Part shown: positions 1 through 9,122 of the stretch, one piece after another | How the letters are laid out: each line of letters begins with the position of its first letter | Numbering within the stretch: the stretch's first letter is position 1 | Assembly: GCA_913020295.1 (NCBI GenBank) | Contig: CAJWAA010000006.1 | Location: forward strand, 51,873 to 115,872 | DNA length: 64,000 nucleotides | Direction of reading: 5' to 3' | Source: an uncultured Flavobacteriaceae bacterium | Lineage (GTDB): Bacteria > Bacteroidota > Bacteroidia > Flavobacteriales > Flavobacteriaceae | Program-made: the position numbers and the translations under genes | Notes under the pieces: model-generated | Database searches by the model: none | Told to the model about the DNA's origin: nothing | The model's input: only the letters and a program-made list of their open reading frames with translations

Positions 1-688
1 TAGGCTTGTAGCTGGGGAGGTGATGCCATCTTTTTATGGAGCTACTTACGAGGGTACTTATAAATCCGCAGACGAAATTATAGCTGACGGAAGAGACGGA
101 GTAGACCTTATTGGAGCTCCAAACTATGTTGATCAAAATGGAGACGGAAACATAAATGATTTAGATTTTGTGAATCAGGGAAGTCCACAACCTGACTTTT
201 ATTACGGATTTAGAAATACCTTAACATACAAAAACTTTACCCTAGACGTCTTCTTTCAAGGAATGCAAGGAAATGAGGTTTTCGATGCATCTATATACGA
301 ATTTTACTATGGTAGAGATGCTTCATTTAATCTCCTACCATTGGTTAAAGATAGATGGACTCCTGAAAATCCAACTTCAGATATTCCCAGAGCAGGAACA
401 TCTGCAGGTGGATATAGGCCTAACAGTAGCTTAAATATTGTCGATGGTTCTTATTTGAGGCTTAAAAATGTTACTTTAAACTATGATTTTGATACAGTAC
501 CTGGTTTATCTTTTATTGAATCGGCCAGTGTTTATTTAACCGGTAATAATCTACTTTTGTTGACTGACTATGAGTGGGGAGATCCGGAGGTTAGTGATGG
601 TGGAGCAAATACAGTCGCTCAAGGGGTTGCCGATGATCAGTATCCCTACGCATCTTCTGTTGCACTTGGTTTTAGATTAAACTTATAA
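1..688 (+). CDS. SusC/RagA-family TonB-dependent outer-membrane receptor, C-terminal part
   Basis: This is the 3' end of a gene that begins before the window; the frame is open from base 2. The visible part is the end of a TonB-dependent beta-barrel that imports glycan oligomers across the outer membrane. It shows alternating aromatic/polar strands, a DQNGDGNIND calcium-loop-like segment common late in SusC proteins, and a C-terminus (VALGFRLNL) ending in a final beta strand. A SusD-type lipoprotein gene follows 10 bases downstream, which is the standard SusC-SusD order. The ligand cannot be read from this fragment, although the neighbouring sulfatases suggest a sulfated polysaccharide. Confidence 0.93.
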   Translation, partial: RLVAGEVMPSFYGATYEGTYKSADEIIADGRDGVDLIGAPNYVDQNGDGNINDLDFVNQGSPQPDFYYGFRNTLTYKNFTLDVFFQGMQGNEVFDASIYEFYYGRDASFNLLPLVKDRWTPENPTSDIPRAGTSAGGYRPNSSLNIVDGSYLRLKNVTLNYDFDTVPGLSFIESASVYLTGNNLLLLTDYEWGDPEVSDGGANTVAQGVADDQYPYASSVALGFRLNL

Positions 689-698
689 AATTTACACG

Positions 699-2261
699 AT
701 GAAAAATATTATATTAAACTCGACTAAACTTATATTATTTACATCTCTATTTTGTTTTTTTTCCTCATGCGAAGAGTACTTGAACGAAGATTTTAGAGAT
801 GGATTGTCGCCCTCTACTTTTTACAATAGTGATGCGGAGGCTGAAATAGCTGTTAATGGAGCCTATTCAATGCTTACTGATGCTGGTTGGTTTAAACATA
901 GAGATCGGGTAGCATGGTGGAATATGGCTACTGATGAGAGAAGCTCTACAAGAAATATCTTTAAAGAAGCTCACAACATTATTTGGGATGAAGGGGTTGG
1001 AGATGGTGAACGAATGTGGAATACCTTATATGAAACGGTAAGAAATACCAGTGATGCAATTGCAAATATTTCAGGAAACGAAAATTTATCGCAAACAGCC
1101 ATAGATCAGTCATTGGGCCAGCTATACGTAATCAGAGCAATGGCTTACTATGATTTAACATGTGTTTGGAATGATGTTCCCTTTTTTACTGAAATACTTG
1201 CACCTGAAGAGTTAGCTTCATTAGAGAGAACTCCTGCTCAGACAATTAGAGATGCTATGATTGCCGATCTACAAACTGCTTATGGATTACTCCCTGATTC
1301 TTGGTCTGGACCAGATCTTGGAAGAATGTCTAAATGGGCTGCTAGAGCACTAGAGGCTAAATTTCATATGTTTTCAAAAAATTGGCAAGGAATGCTAACG
1401 GCATGTAAGGACATCATTGATAATTCTCCTCACAGCCTGATGGATGATTTTGGAGATATTTTTGATTGGACTAATTCGGGTTATACTAATAAAGTAAAAC
1501 CCGAACACATATTGTGGATTGATTTCACTGGTCTTCCTGCTGCTGGTTTGGGAACGAATGATGAACAAGATTTTCAAGGAGGACACGACTTTGTTCCCAG
1601 ACTTCGCGATGAGCCTAAGGATAAAAAAGGTAGGCAAAAGGAACTAAAAGCTGCTTTGGCAGCCAATGGTCATGAATTTGGGGGATATGGTGGAGCGTCA
1701 CCCCTCCCGCTGTTAGCTGACAGATCATCTTGGGATGATGGTGATCTCCGTTATGATAAAACTTTTACCAAAGAATACGAGGGAATACCCCTTAAGTTTG
1801 TATACTGTAAAAAATTATGGAATTTAAGCTCAGAATTTTCTCCAAGAGGTAATAAAAGTGAAAACTTTGTTATGATAAGATTAGCTGATATTTATCTTAT
1901 GGCAGGTGAGGCAGAAAATGAACTTAATGGTCCAGATAATGCTTATCAGTATGTCAATAAAGTACGTGAAAGAGCTTTTGAACCAGATCAACCGTGGAGT
2001 GGAATGACTCAGTCTGAGTTTAGAGTTGAAATGCAGGAGGAAAGAATGCATGAGCTATGTATGGAGAACCATAGAAAACCTGACCTTGTAAGGTGGGGTA
2101 TTTATGTTGAGAGAATCAGAAATACTCAATTTCAAAAACACAATGCTCAAGCGGCAACTAATGTTCAAGAAAAACATAGATATGCGCCTATACCTCTTTC
2201 CGAAATACAATTAAATCCTAATTTATTAAAAACGGATCCTACTAATAACGGTTATAGGTAA
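699..2261 (+). CDS. SusD/RagB-family glycan-binding lipoprotein
   Basis: This 520-residue surface lipoprotein should cap the SusC channel and bind the glycan. Residues 1-23 form a lipoprotein signal peptide ending in a lipobox with Cys24 (FSSC). The rest has the family's helical TPR-like pattern, the RAMAYYDL segment near residue 150 typical of the N-terminal SusD domain, and a C-terminal part with MIRLADIYLMAGEAEN and EERMHELCMEN motifs found in RagB/SusD proteins. Length is normal for the family. It follows the SusC gene by 10 bases and is followed by a strong terminator, so it closes this operon. Confidence 0.95.
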   Translation: MKNIILNSTKLILFTSLFCFFSSCEEYLNEDFRDGLSPSTFYNSDAEAEIAVNGAYSMLTDAGWFKHRDRVAWWNMATDERSSTRNIFKEAHNIIWDEGVGDGERMWNTLYETVRNTSDAIANISGNENLSQTAIDQSLGQLYVIRAMAYYDLTCVWNDVPFFTEILAPEELASLERTPAQTIRDAMIADLQTAYGLLPDSWSGPDLGRMSKWAARALEAKFHMFSKNWQGMLTACKDIIDNSPHSLMDDFGDIFDWTNSGYTNKVKPEHILWIDFTGLPAAGLGTNDEQDFQGGHDFVPRLRDEPKDKKGRQKELKAALAANGHEFGGYGGASPLPLLADRSSWDDGDLRYDKTFTKEYEGIPLKFVYCKKLWNLSSEFSPRGNKSENFVMIRLADIYLMAGEAENELNGPDNAYQYVNKVRERAFEPDQPWSGMTQSEFRVEMQEERMHELCMENHRKPDLVRWGIYVERIRNTQFQKHNAQAATNVQEKHRYAPIPLSEIQLNPNLLKTDPTNNGYR

Positions 2262-2281
2262 TCTTTATATGTAGGTATTTT

Positions 2282-2314
2282 AAAACCAGTGTAGAAAACT
2301 ACACTGGTTTTTTT
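2282..2314 (+). terminator. Rho-independent terminator after susD
   Basis: A 9-bp perfect GC-containing stem (2286-2294 with 2299-2307), extended by A-T pairs, encloses an AAAA loop and is followed by seven T. It lies 20 bases after the SusD stop. The flanking A run also gives the structure a weak T-run on the opposite strand, so it may serve the convergent sulfatase gene too. Confidence 0.85.
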
Positions 2315-2326
2315 ATTTCAAAAACT

Positions 2327-3970
2327 TTATTTACCTATCCTTTCTATTTGTAGAATTTCATCCCATCGAATCACACCTATCTCTCTTGCCCAATTATTAT
2401 ACATTGAAATCATTTCTCTTGACTTATTAGGTAATGAATCTATTAAATTATTTTGCTCAGTTCTGTCTCTAGAGATGTTATAAAGTTCCCAGTTATCGTC
2501 AATTCCTTTCTCCCAATCTTGAACAAGCTTATAATCTCCCATTCTGACAGCTTTATTACCCTCATGTTCCCAAAATATCGGTTCCTTATGAATTTGTTCT
2601 TTTGATCCCTTAAATATAGGTGTAAGACTTTTTCCTGAGTGTTTTTTAATTTTATTTCCATTAAAAACCTCTGGAATCATAGTCTTTGCAAGGTCAAGAC
2701 AAGTTGCCATGATATCAAGCAAAAATCCGTATTGGTCTATAATTGAACCTTCTAGGTCTTTAGATATTCCATTGGGCCAGTGGACAATAAACGGTGTTCC
2801 AATACCTCCCTCGTGAGTCCAATGCTTGTAGGACCTAAAGGGGGTATTTGATGCATTTGCCCATGCTTTGCCATATGATAATTTGAGAGGCCCTTTTTTT
2901 GTTTCCAACTGCTCCTTTGACCCACTTCCAAGCATATCGAATTCTGCACATGCCCCGTTATCATTCAAAAACATAATTATAGTGTTTTCAAAGATGTTTT
3001 TTTTCTTAAGACTTTCTACTAATCTCCCTATATTTTGATCCATTCTATCAATCATTGCAGAATATATTGCCATTCTTAGATCCATTTCTCTTCGCTTTTC
3101 CTCTGACAAAGAGTTCCATGAAACAATATCGTCGTAGCTTAAATTCCATGAAGAATCAATAAGCCCCATTTCTATCATTCTTTTGTATCTTTCCTCTCGT
3201 AAGTTTTCCCATCCCTTAAGATAATTCCCTCTATACTTATCAATATCCTCTTTTGGTGCATGAAGGGGCCAATGAGGGGCATTATATGACAGGTATAAAA
3301 AAAATGGCTTTTCACTATTTTTTCTCTTAACCTTATTTATATATTGAATTGCTTTATCTGTAAAAGCATCCGTTGTATAATAATTTTCATCATCAATATT
3401 TAATTTTTGGTTACCCTCGAATATAGATCTTGGTTCCTCGGGTTTAAAATAATTACAAGCGCCAGCGATTGTTCCATAGAAATTTTCAAATCCTCTTTGA
3501 GATGGCCACTGATTTTTATCAAAAGAGCTCAGGTGCCATTTTCCACTCATTATTGTTGAATAACCAGATTCTTTTAAAACTTCGGCTATTGTAACAACAT
3601 TAGAGCTTAATTTACCAGAATATTCAGGTGTTCCATAATTATGTTTATTTATATCACTAGGAGGGTTTGTGTGATGACCAATTCCCGCCTGGTGAGGATA
3701 GGTACCTGTTAATAGGGAAGCGCGAGTTGCTGAACACCTTGCATTATTATAAAACTGAGTGAATTTTAAGCCTTTTTTAGCAAGGTTTGATAGGTTTGGA
3801 GTATCAATTTCACCTCCATATGGGGCTATATCAGAGTAACCCATATCGTCTGACATAATTAAGATAATATTTGGACGCTCGGATTTTTTAAAAGTATTGA
3901 CCTTTCTGTCACATGAATAAATAAAAATCAGAATAGAAATTGAAAAAAGTTTGACATTAAATGTATTCAT
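2327..3970 (-). CDS. Sulfatase lipoprotein (formylglycine-dependent, arylsulfatase type)
   Basis: A 547-residue sulfatase. Residues 1-19 form a signal peptide with lipobox Cys20 (IYSC), so the enzyme should be anchored to a membrane outside the cytoplasm. The metal-binding start IILIMSDDMGYSDI lies at residues 35-48, and the sulfatase signature C-S-A-T-R at 79-83 carries the Cys that must be converted to formylglycine. The KWHL motif and later H/D residues also fit. It lies 6 bases downstream of a second sulfatase on the same strand and converges on SusC/SusD. The substrate is inferred only as a sulfated glycan; no maturase gene is in the window. Confidence 0.92.
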   Translation of the reverse strand: MNTFNVKLFSISILIFIYSCDRKVNTFKKSERPNIILIMSDDMGYSDIAPYGGEIDTPNLSNLAKKGLKFTQFYNNARCSATRASLLTGTYPHQAGIGHHTNPPSDINKHNYGTPEYSGKLSSNVVTIAEVLKESGYSTIMSGKWHLSSFDKNQWPSQRGFENFYGTIAGACNYFKPEEPRSIFEGNQKLNIDDENYYTTDAFTDKAIQYINKVKRKNSEKPFFLYLSYNAPHWPLHAPKEDIDKYRGNYLKGWENLREERYKRMIEMGLIDSSWNLSYDDIVSWNSLSEEKRREMDLRMAIYSAMIDRMDQNIGRLVESLKKKNIFENTIIMFLNDNGACAEFDMLGSGSKEQLETKKGPLKLSYGKAWANASNTPFRSYKHWTHEGGIGTPFIVHWPNGISKDLEGSIIDQYGFLLDIMATCLDLAKTMIPEVFNGNKIKKHSGKSLTPIFKGSKEQIHKEPIFWEHEGNKAVRMGDYKLVQDWEKGIDDNWELYNISRDRTEQNNLIDSLPNKSREMISMYNNWAREIGVIRWDEILQIERIGK

Positions 3971-3976
3971 ATGCTA

Positions 3977-5476
3977 TTATCTATTTAGTTTTTTGATTTT
4001 TGTTAAATAAGGGAGCCAAGGACCTTTTCCAGTCCTATCTTGTCTACTTATTGCCCTCATTTCTGTATCTACTCCCATATCACCCTGTTGCCTCATCCAA
4101 TCCTTGAGCTTGTTCTTCATTTGTTTTTTTACTTCCTCAAAACCAGGTTGATTAGCTATATTATTTTTTTCATAAGGATCATTTTTTAAATCATATAATT
4201 CTTCATAAGGTCTTTTAAGGTATGTTTTTACCCATCTTAATTGCTTTTCAGTTTTGGCATTATTAACCCATGACTTATAAATTTCCATCGGAGGTATTTT
4301 TTCACCTCTTAAAAAACTGGGTCTTATACTGTCCTTAGCTGTAAGAATATTATAAAATTTTTCATCATAGTTTAGATTTAGAATGTATTTATATTTTTCA
4401 GATCTAACTGATCGAATTGGATATGATTCAGATCCATTAATTATACCTCTTGTTGTTTGCACACCATAAGTATAATCCCTATGATAGTTTTTCTCTCCTA
4501 ACATTACATCTAAAAAGCTTTTACCATCAAAACCAGTGAGACCTTTAGAATCTGAAATACCTACATTAATTTTTGATGGGTCTTCACCTACTGCGTCAAT
4601 TAGTGTAGGAATAATGTCCACATATTGAGTAATAGCACTAGTTCTGGTTTTTGGTTTAATTTTTCCAGGCCATTTTACAATAAAAGCAGTTTTTAGACCA
4701 AGATCATAACATGTCCATTTTCCAAAAGGATAAAAATACCCTTGCTCACTTGTAAAAATTGAGATGGTATTCTGATTTTTTTTTGAGTCATTAATTATTT
4801 TAAGAGTTTTACCTAAAAGACTATCCATATATGTAATTTCACTGTAATAACTACTTAATCCTTTTCTAGTAATATCCGAATCAACCATATACTCTGGCAC
4901 TTCTAAAGTTTGAGGTGGGTATAATTCAAATTCTCCACGATTCCATGGTGTGTGGGGCTGATTTTGTGCAACAATTAAAAAAAATGGTTTATTTCCATTT
5001 ATTACAGGTTTAATTTTATTTAAATCAATATCAGAACCGTTAAATCCAGTATCGTGCTGAACTCCCCCTAAATAATTTATTGGAAATGAATCCTTTGGAC
5101 CATAATGCTTTTTACCTATAAGAGCAACTTCATATCCAAGATTTTTAAAATGGTGAGCAAAACTCTTTACACCATCAAAAACATTAGAATGATTTGGAAA
5201 AGCTCCACTTCTCACAGGGTATATGCCAGTCATAAGTTGTTGTCGAGATGGAGCACACATTGCTGTTGAGGTAAACATATTATCAAAACTTATTCCCTCA
5301 TTAGCTAATTTTTCAATATTTGGTGTTTTAACAATTTTATTGCCATAAGGTTGACAATCATTCCAATTCATATCATCTCCCAGAAAAATCAAAATATTTG
5401 GAAGTTGATTATTTTGATAATTAGGTTTACAAGAAAATAAAATATAGAAAATAGATATAAGAAATAATGGTTTCAT
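3977..5476 (-). CDS. Sulfatase lipoprotein (second, distinct subfamily)
   Basis: A 499-residue sulfatase with lipobox Cys16 (LFSC). The motif ILIFLGDDMNWND at residues 28-40 supplies metal ligands, and C-A-P-S-R at 74-78 is the canonical formylglycine signature. The GKKHYGP segment is the usual activity motif near residue 120. The sequence resembles the N-sulfoglucosamine/sulfamidase-like branch more than the arylsulfatase branch of its neighbour, but this is judged by eye. The two genes are 6 bases apart, probably one transcript, and probably remove different sulfate groups from the same glycan. Confidence 0.92.
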   Translation of the reverse strand: MKPLFLISIFYILFSCKPNYQNNQLPNILIFLGDDMNWNDCQPYGNKIVKTPNIEKLANEGISFDNMFTSTAMCAPSRQQLMTGIYPVRSGAFPNHSNVFDGVKSFAHHFKNLGYEVALIGKKHYGPKDSFPINYLGGVQHDTGFNGSDIDLNKIKPVINGNKPFFLIVAQNQPHTPWNRGEFELYPPQTLEVPEYMVDSDITRKGLSSYYSEITYMDSLLGKTLKIINDSKKNQNTISIFTSEQGYFYPFGKWTCYDLGLKTAFIVKWPGKIKPKTRTSAITQYVDIIPTLIDAVGEDPSKINVGISDSKGLTGFDGKSFLDVMLGEKNYHRDYTYGVQTTRGIINGSESYPIRSVRSEKYKYILNLNYDEKFYNILTAKDSIRPSFLRGEKIPPMEIYKSWVNNAKTEKQLRWVKTYLKRPYEELYDLKNDPYEKNNIANQPGFEEVKKQMKNKLKDWMRQQGDMGVDTEMRAISRQDRTGKGPWLPYLTKIKKLNR

Positions 5477-5776
5477 CTTATTGTAATATTATTTTTCTGT
5501 ATTGATTATACGACTAAATTTGATTTAACCCTATGAAATTTGTGATTTATTTTTTTTTGACTATTATAATATTTTAAGGAACTAACTGCTTAAAATCGAT
5601 AACTATTTAGTATAATTTAAATAAGAATTAGTTAGGTTTCTTTTAGAGTAAAAAACGATTTTGGATTAAATAATCCACTTATTTTAATTTAGACATTATG
5701 GTTTTTAAATCTTATTTTTAATACTTTAGATAATACTGAATTAGATTTTATAATACTAATTGTAAATCATCGGATA
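5477..5776. other. Divergent intergenic region between sulfatase and oxidoreductase genes
   Basis: This is 300 bases of very AT-rich sequence between divergently transcribed genes, so it must carry promoters for both. TAGATTTT at 5741-5748 is one mismatch from the Bacteroidota -7 box TAnnTTTG, but no convincing -33 partner was found. No ORF, hairpin or RNA gene was recognised. Confidence 0.4.
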
Positions 5777-7105
5777 ATGAATCGAAAATCATTTATAAAA
5801 AATTCTGCCATCGTTGGAACAGGTGGCTTATTCTTACCTAGTCTGAAAGGCTACGCACTTTCAAAATCTACCCAAAATATTTCAGCCAATGATCAAATCA
5901 ATATTGGAAGTATTGGTATCAATGGAATGGGATGGGGGAATACCTTAAAAGCGATTGAAATTCCAGGAGTAAACCTTGTAGCTGTATGTGATGTAGATCA
6001 AAATGTGATTCAAAAAAAGTTAAACCACAAAGACATAGCACATATTAAAGACAAAATTAAGGTTTACAATGATTACCGAAAAATGTTGGAACAAAAAGAT
6101 ATTGATGTAATATATATTGGTACTCCGGACCACTGGCATGCCCTTATGATGATAGATGCAGCTGAGGCTGGTAAGCATATATATGTTGAAAAACCTATTG
6201 GCAATTCAATCGCAGAATGTCAAGCAATGGTTGCTGCCCAAAAAAAATATGGAAGTATCATTCAAGTAGGACAATGGCAAAGGAGTAGTATTCATTTTCA
6301 AGAGGCCATGGCATTTGTACACAGTGGAAAACTGGGTCCGATCAGAACAGTTAAAGTATGTTGTTATCAGGGATGGATGCGTCCTCAACCCAAAGTAGCC
6401 GATAGCGAACCACCAAAAGGGGTGAACTATGATGCTTGGTTAGGTCCTGCTCCCAAAAAACCTTTTAACTCAAGCAGATTTCATTTCCATTTTAGATGGT
6501 TTTGGGATTATGCTGGAGGACTAATGACCGATTGGGGGGTTCACCTGCTGGATTATGCATTGATCGGAATGAAGGCAACCGTTCCCAAAACCATTGTAGG
6601 CCTGGGGGGAAAATTTGCCTATCCCGATTTAAGTCAGGAAACGCCTGATACCCTAACTACACTGTATGAATTTGATAAATTTAATTTGGTTTGGGATTCT
6701 GCCATGGGCATTGACAATGGTTCTTATGGAAGAGATCATTGTATTGCTTTTATTGGAAACAATGCAACACTTGTTCTGGACAGAAGTGGATGGGAAGTTA
6801 TCGAGGAAAAAAGAAGTGAAAATAAGGTTTTGATCCCTTTACAAAAAAAATCAAATAATGGTCACAGACAACATCAGTACAACTTCATTCAAGCTGTAAG
6901 AGAAAATAAACCCGAAATATTAAATTGTAATGTAGAAGATGCGGCTCATGTGGCAAAAATTGCGCAAATGGGTAACATTTCTTTTAAAGCCAATCAAAAA
7001 TTAAATTGGTTGGCTGAGAAAGACAAATTTGCTGATCCTAAAATAAATCATACCTACCTAGCAAAAGAATATTTCAACGGCTATCAACTGCCCAAATTTG
7101 ACTGA
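5777..7105 (+). CDS. Gfo/Idh/MocA-family oxidoreductase with export signal
   Basis: A 442-residue NAD(P)-dependent sugar dehydrogenase/isomerase family protein. Residues 1-30 form a Tat-like signal (MNRKSFIKNS followed by a hydrophobic stretch) as in many Bacteroidota members, so it is probably periplasmic. The Rossmann glycine motif is at about residues 43-54, and the catalytic-lysine motif E-K-P-I-G is at 138-142. The DWGVHLLD segment near residue 255 fits the substrate domain. The next gene starts 8 bases later, so it heads a three-gene operon with a sugar kinase and a nucleotidyltransferase. The substrate is unknown. Confidence 0.9.
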   Translation: MNRKSFIKNSAIVGTGGLFLPSLKGYALSKSTQNISANDQINIGSIGINGMGWGNTLKAIEIPGVNLVAVCDVDQNVIQKKLNHKDIAHIKDKIKVYNDYRKMLEQKDIDVIYIGTPDHWHALMMIDAAEAGKHIYVEKPIGNSIAECQAMVAAQKKYGSIIQVGQWQRSSIHFQEAMAFVHSGKLGPIRTVKVCCYQGWMRPQPKVADSEPPKGVNYDAWLGPAPKKPFNSSRFHFHFRWFWDYAGGLMTDWGVHLLDYALIGMKATVPKTIVGLGGKFAYPDLSQETPDTLTTLYEFDKFNLVWDSAMGIDNGSYGRDHCIAFIGNNATLVLDRSGWEVIEEKRSENKVLIPLQKKSNNGHRQHQYNFIQAVRENKPEILNCNVEDAAHVAKIAQMGNISFKANQKLNWLAEKDKFADPKINHTYLAKEYFNGYQLPKFD

Positions 7106-7113
7106 CCCTCCCA

Positions 7114-8190
7114 ATGACAAAAATTTTATCCACTGCACCTGGACGGGTATGTCTGTTTGGAGACCATCAGGACTATCTTGAACTTCCCGTTATCGCGTGT
7201 GCTATCGATCGGATGATGGAAATCTATGCCAAAGAAAACGGAAAAGATCACTTTGAGATTAATATGCCTGATATGAATCAAAAAAGGATCATCCCTCTCC
7301 ATCAAGACTTTAACGAAATTAAACGAGGTGATTTTCTAAAAATTGCACTCAAAGTTTTACAAAAAAAAAATATTGTTCCAAACAAAGGATATCATTTGAC
7401 CATAAGCAGTAAAATTCCAATTAATGCAGGCTTATCAAGCTCGTCTGCATTGACTATTTCATGGATTCAGTTCCTTATCGCTGCTTTTTCGGAGCGATCA
7501 ACTTCCCCTAAAGAATTGGCCTTACTTGCCTATGAAACTGAGGTGATCGAATCAGGCTCCTCAGGAGGAAAAATGGATCAATTTACCATTGCTATTGGTG
7601 ACACTATTTTTTTGGATACCAATACCGATCAGGTACAAAAATTTAATGATTTAAAACTTGATTTGGTGGTCGGTGTATCGGGTTTGTCAAAAGATACTTT
7701 TGGAACGCTATCTCACCTGAAAAGCAATGCTTGGAAAGCAATCAATCAAGTCAAAGCCCAAATCCCAGACTTCGATATCGCCCATAGTAGCATAGACGAT
7801 TTAAAAAAAAATTTGAGATGTGTCGAGACCTCATTAAAGCCATATTTCTATGCTGCTGTATCTAACCATGATATTACTCAAAAAGCACTCAAAACATTAG
7901 AACATGAACCATTAAACCCTCATATCTTAGGTGAATTAATGAATCAACACCATCGTATCCTAAAATCCTACCTCAAAATCACACCCCCTTTGATGGATAA
8001 AATGATTGATGCAGCGAACGAAAATGGGGCATTGGGTAGCAAAATTGTAGGTTCTGGAGGAGGTGGTTGTATCGTGTCAATTGTCAAAGATCAAGATAAG
8101 GAACGAATCATTGAGGCAATTAAAGCAACTGGAGCTAGTGATGCTTTTGGGGTTAACATTACTAAAGGAGCTTTGCTAAAAACCCTATGA
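7114..8190 (+). CDS. GHMP-family sugar kinase, galactokinase-like
   Basis: A 358-residue cytoplasmic kinase. The N-terminus APGRVCLFGDHQDY (residues 8-21) matches the galactokinase signature with GDHQDY in place of the usual GEHTDY. The ATP-binding GLSSSSA is at 106-112, GGKMDQ follows near 150, and the C-terminal GSGGGG motif is near 312. The changed signature suggests a sugar other than galactose. The next gene, one base downstream, is a sugar nucleotidyltransferase, so the pair should turn a free sugar into a sugar-1-phosphate and then an NDP-sugar. Glucurono-, galacturono-, fuco- or heptokinase activities are all possible. Confidence 0.88.
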   Translation: MTKILSTAPGRVCLFGDHQDYLELPVIACAIDRMMEIYAKENGKDHFEINMPDMNQKRIIPLHQDFNEIKRGDFLKIALKVLQKKNIVPNKGYHLTISSKIPINAGLSSSSALTISWIQFLIAAFSERSTSPKELALLAYETEVIESGSSGGKMDQFTIAIGDTIFLDTNTDQVQKFNDLKLDLVVGVSGLSKDTFGTLSHLKSNAWKAINQVKAQIPDFDIAHSSIDDLKKNLRCVETSLKPYFYAAVSNHDITQKALKTLEHEPLNPHILGELMNQHHRILKSYLKITPPLMDKMIDAANENGALGSKIVGSGGGGCIVSIVKDQDKERIIEAIKATGASDAFGVNITKGALLKTL

Positions 8191-8191
8191 T

Positions 8192-9022
8192 ATGACTGAA
8201 AATATAATCATTCTGGCTGGTGGGGTTTCCTCAAGAATGAAAAAATCTATAGACCAAAATCTTTCTCCTCAAAAGATTGCCCAAGCCAACAAATTAAGTA
8301 AAGGCTTAATCGAATTGAGAGGAAAACCTTTTTTGAGTTATTTGCTTGATAATATTTTAAAAGCAGAATTTAAAAATGTTTATATAATTACGGGAGAAAA
8401 TTCTCAAATATTTCGAAAGGCGTTTGAAAATAATCCCAATTTTAAGTCTCTTAAAATCCAATTTGCAACTCAATACATCCCCGATAACCGAGAAAAACCT
8501 TATGGTACTGCAGATGCCTTGTATCAGTGCCTTAATCAATATCCTGATTTAAAAGATGATACATTTTGTGTCTGCAACAGCGATAATCTGTATTCGTTGA
8601 ACGCCTTAAAAATTCTTAAAAATGCCAATTCACACCAAGCAATTTTGGCCTATGATATCGACCACCTAAAATATCCTATAGAGAGGATTTCACGTTTTGC
8701 AGTGATGAGATTCAACGAAAATTATCATCTATTAGACATTGTCGAAAAGCCGGAAACCAATAAAATCAATAGTTATACCGACGCTTTTCAAAAAATCAGG
8801 GTGAGTATGAATATCTTTCTGTTCGATGGAAAATCATTTTTCAAATACCTAGAGAGTTGCCCCGCTCATTCCGTTAGAGACGAAAAAGAACTACCCACAG
8901 CTTTGATGAACATGATTGAAGACAATATCAAGGTTATAGGAATTCCAATTGCAGAACACGTACCGGATTTAACTTCCAAATCTGACATCACGGAATTAGA
9001 AAAGTTTTTTAAAAATCAATAA
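8192..9022 (+). CDS. Sugar nucleotidyltransferase (NTP_transferase fold)
   Basis: A 276-residue protein that begins with the nucleotide-binding motif IILAGGVSSRMK at residues 5-16. It has a CNSDN acidic motif near 128-132 and a VEKPE motif near 190, both typical of nucleotidyl/pyrophosphorylase enzymes. About 25 extra residues separate SSRM from the conserved lysine segment (IELRGKP), longer than in MobA-type proteins. It starts one base after the kinase stop, so translation is probably coupled. The nucleotide and sugar cannot be deduced. Confidence 0.85.
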   Translation: MTENIIILAGGVSSRMKKSIDQNLSPQKIAQANKLSKGLIELRGKPFLSYLLDNILKAEFKNVYIITGENSQIFRKAFENNPNFKSLKIQFATQYIPDNREKPYGTADALYQCLNQYPDLKDDTFCVCNSDNLYSLNALKILKNANSHQAILAYDIDHLKYPIERISRFAVMRFNENYHLLDIVEKPETNKINSYTDAFQKIRVSMNIFLFDGKSFFKYLESCPAHSVRDEKELPTALMNMIEDNIKVIGIPIAEHVPDLTSKSDITELEKFFKNQ

Positions 9023-9066
9023 TCTTAATGTAATGTTTGACAAACTCTACATTATCTCAAAGTAAA

Positions 9067-9098
9067 TTTTAAAATCATTATAAATCATTTTATCTTTG
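9067..9098 (+). promoter_or_regulatory. Candidate Bacteroidota promoter before the BI-1-like gene
   Basis: TATCTTTG at 9091-9098 is an exact match to TAnnTTTG. A TTTT element at 9067-9070 lies 20 bases upstream where TTTG is expected. The start codon is 24 bases downstream. Confidence 0.45.
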
Positions 9099-9122
9099 TC
9101 CCTTAATTAAATAGCAAAATCA

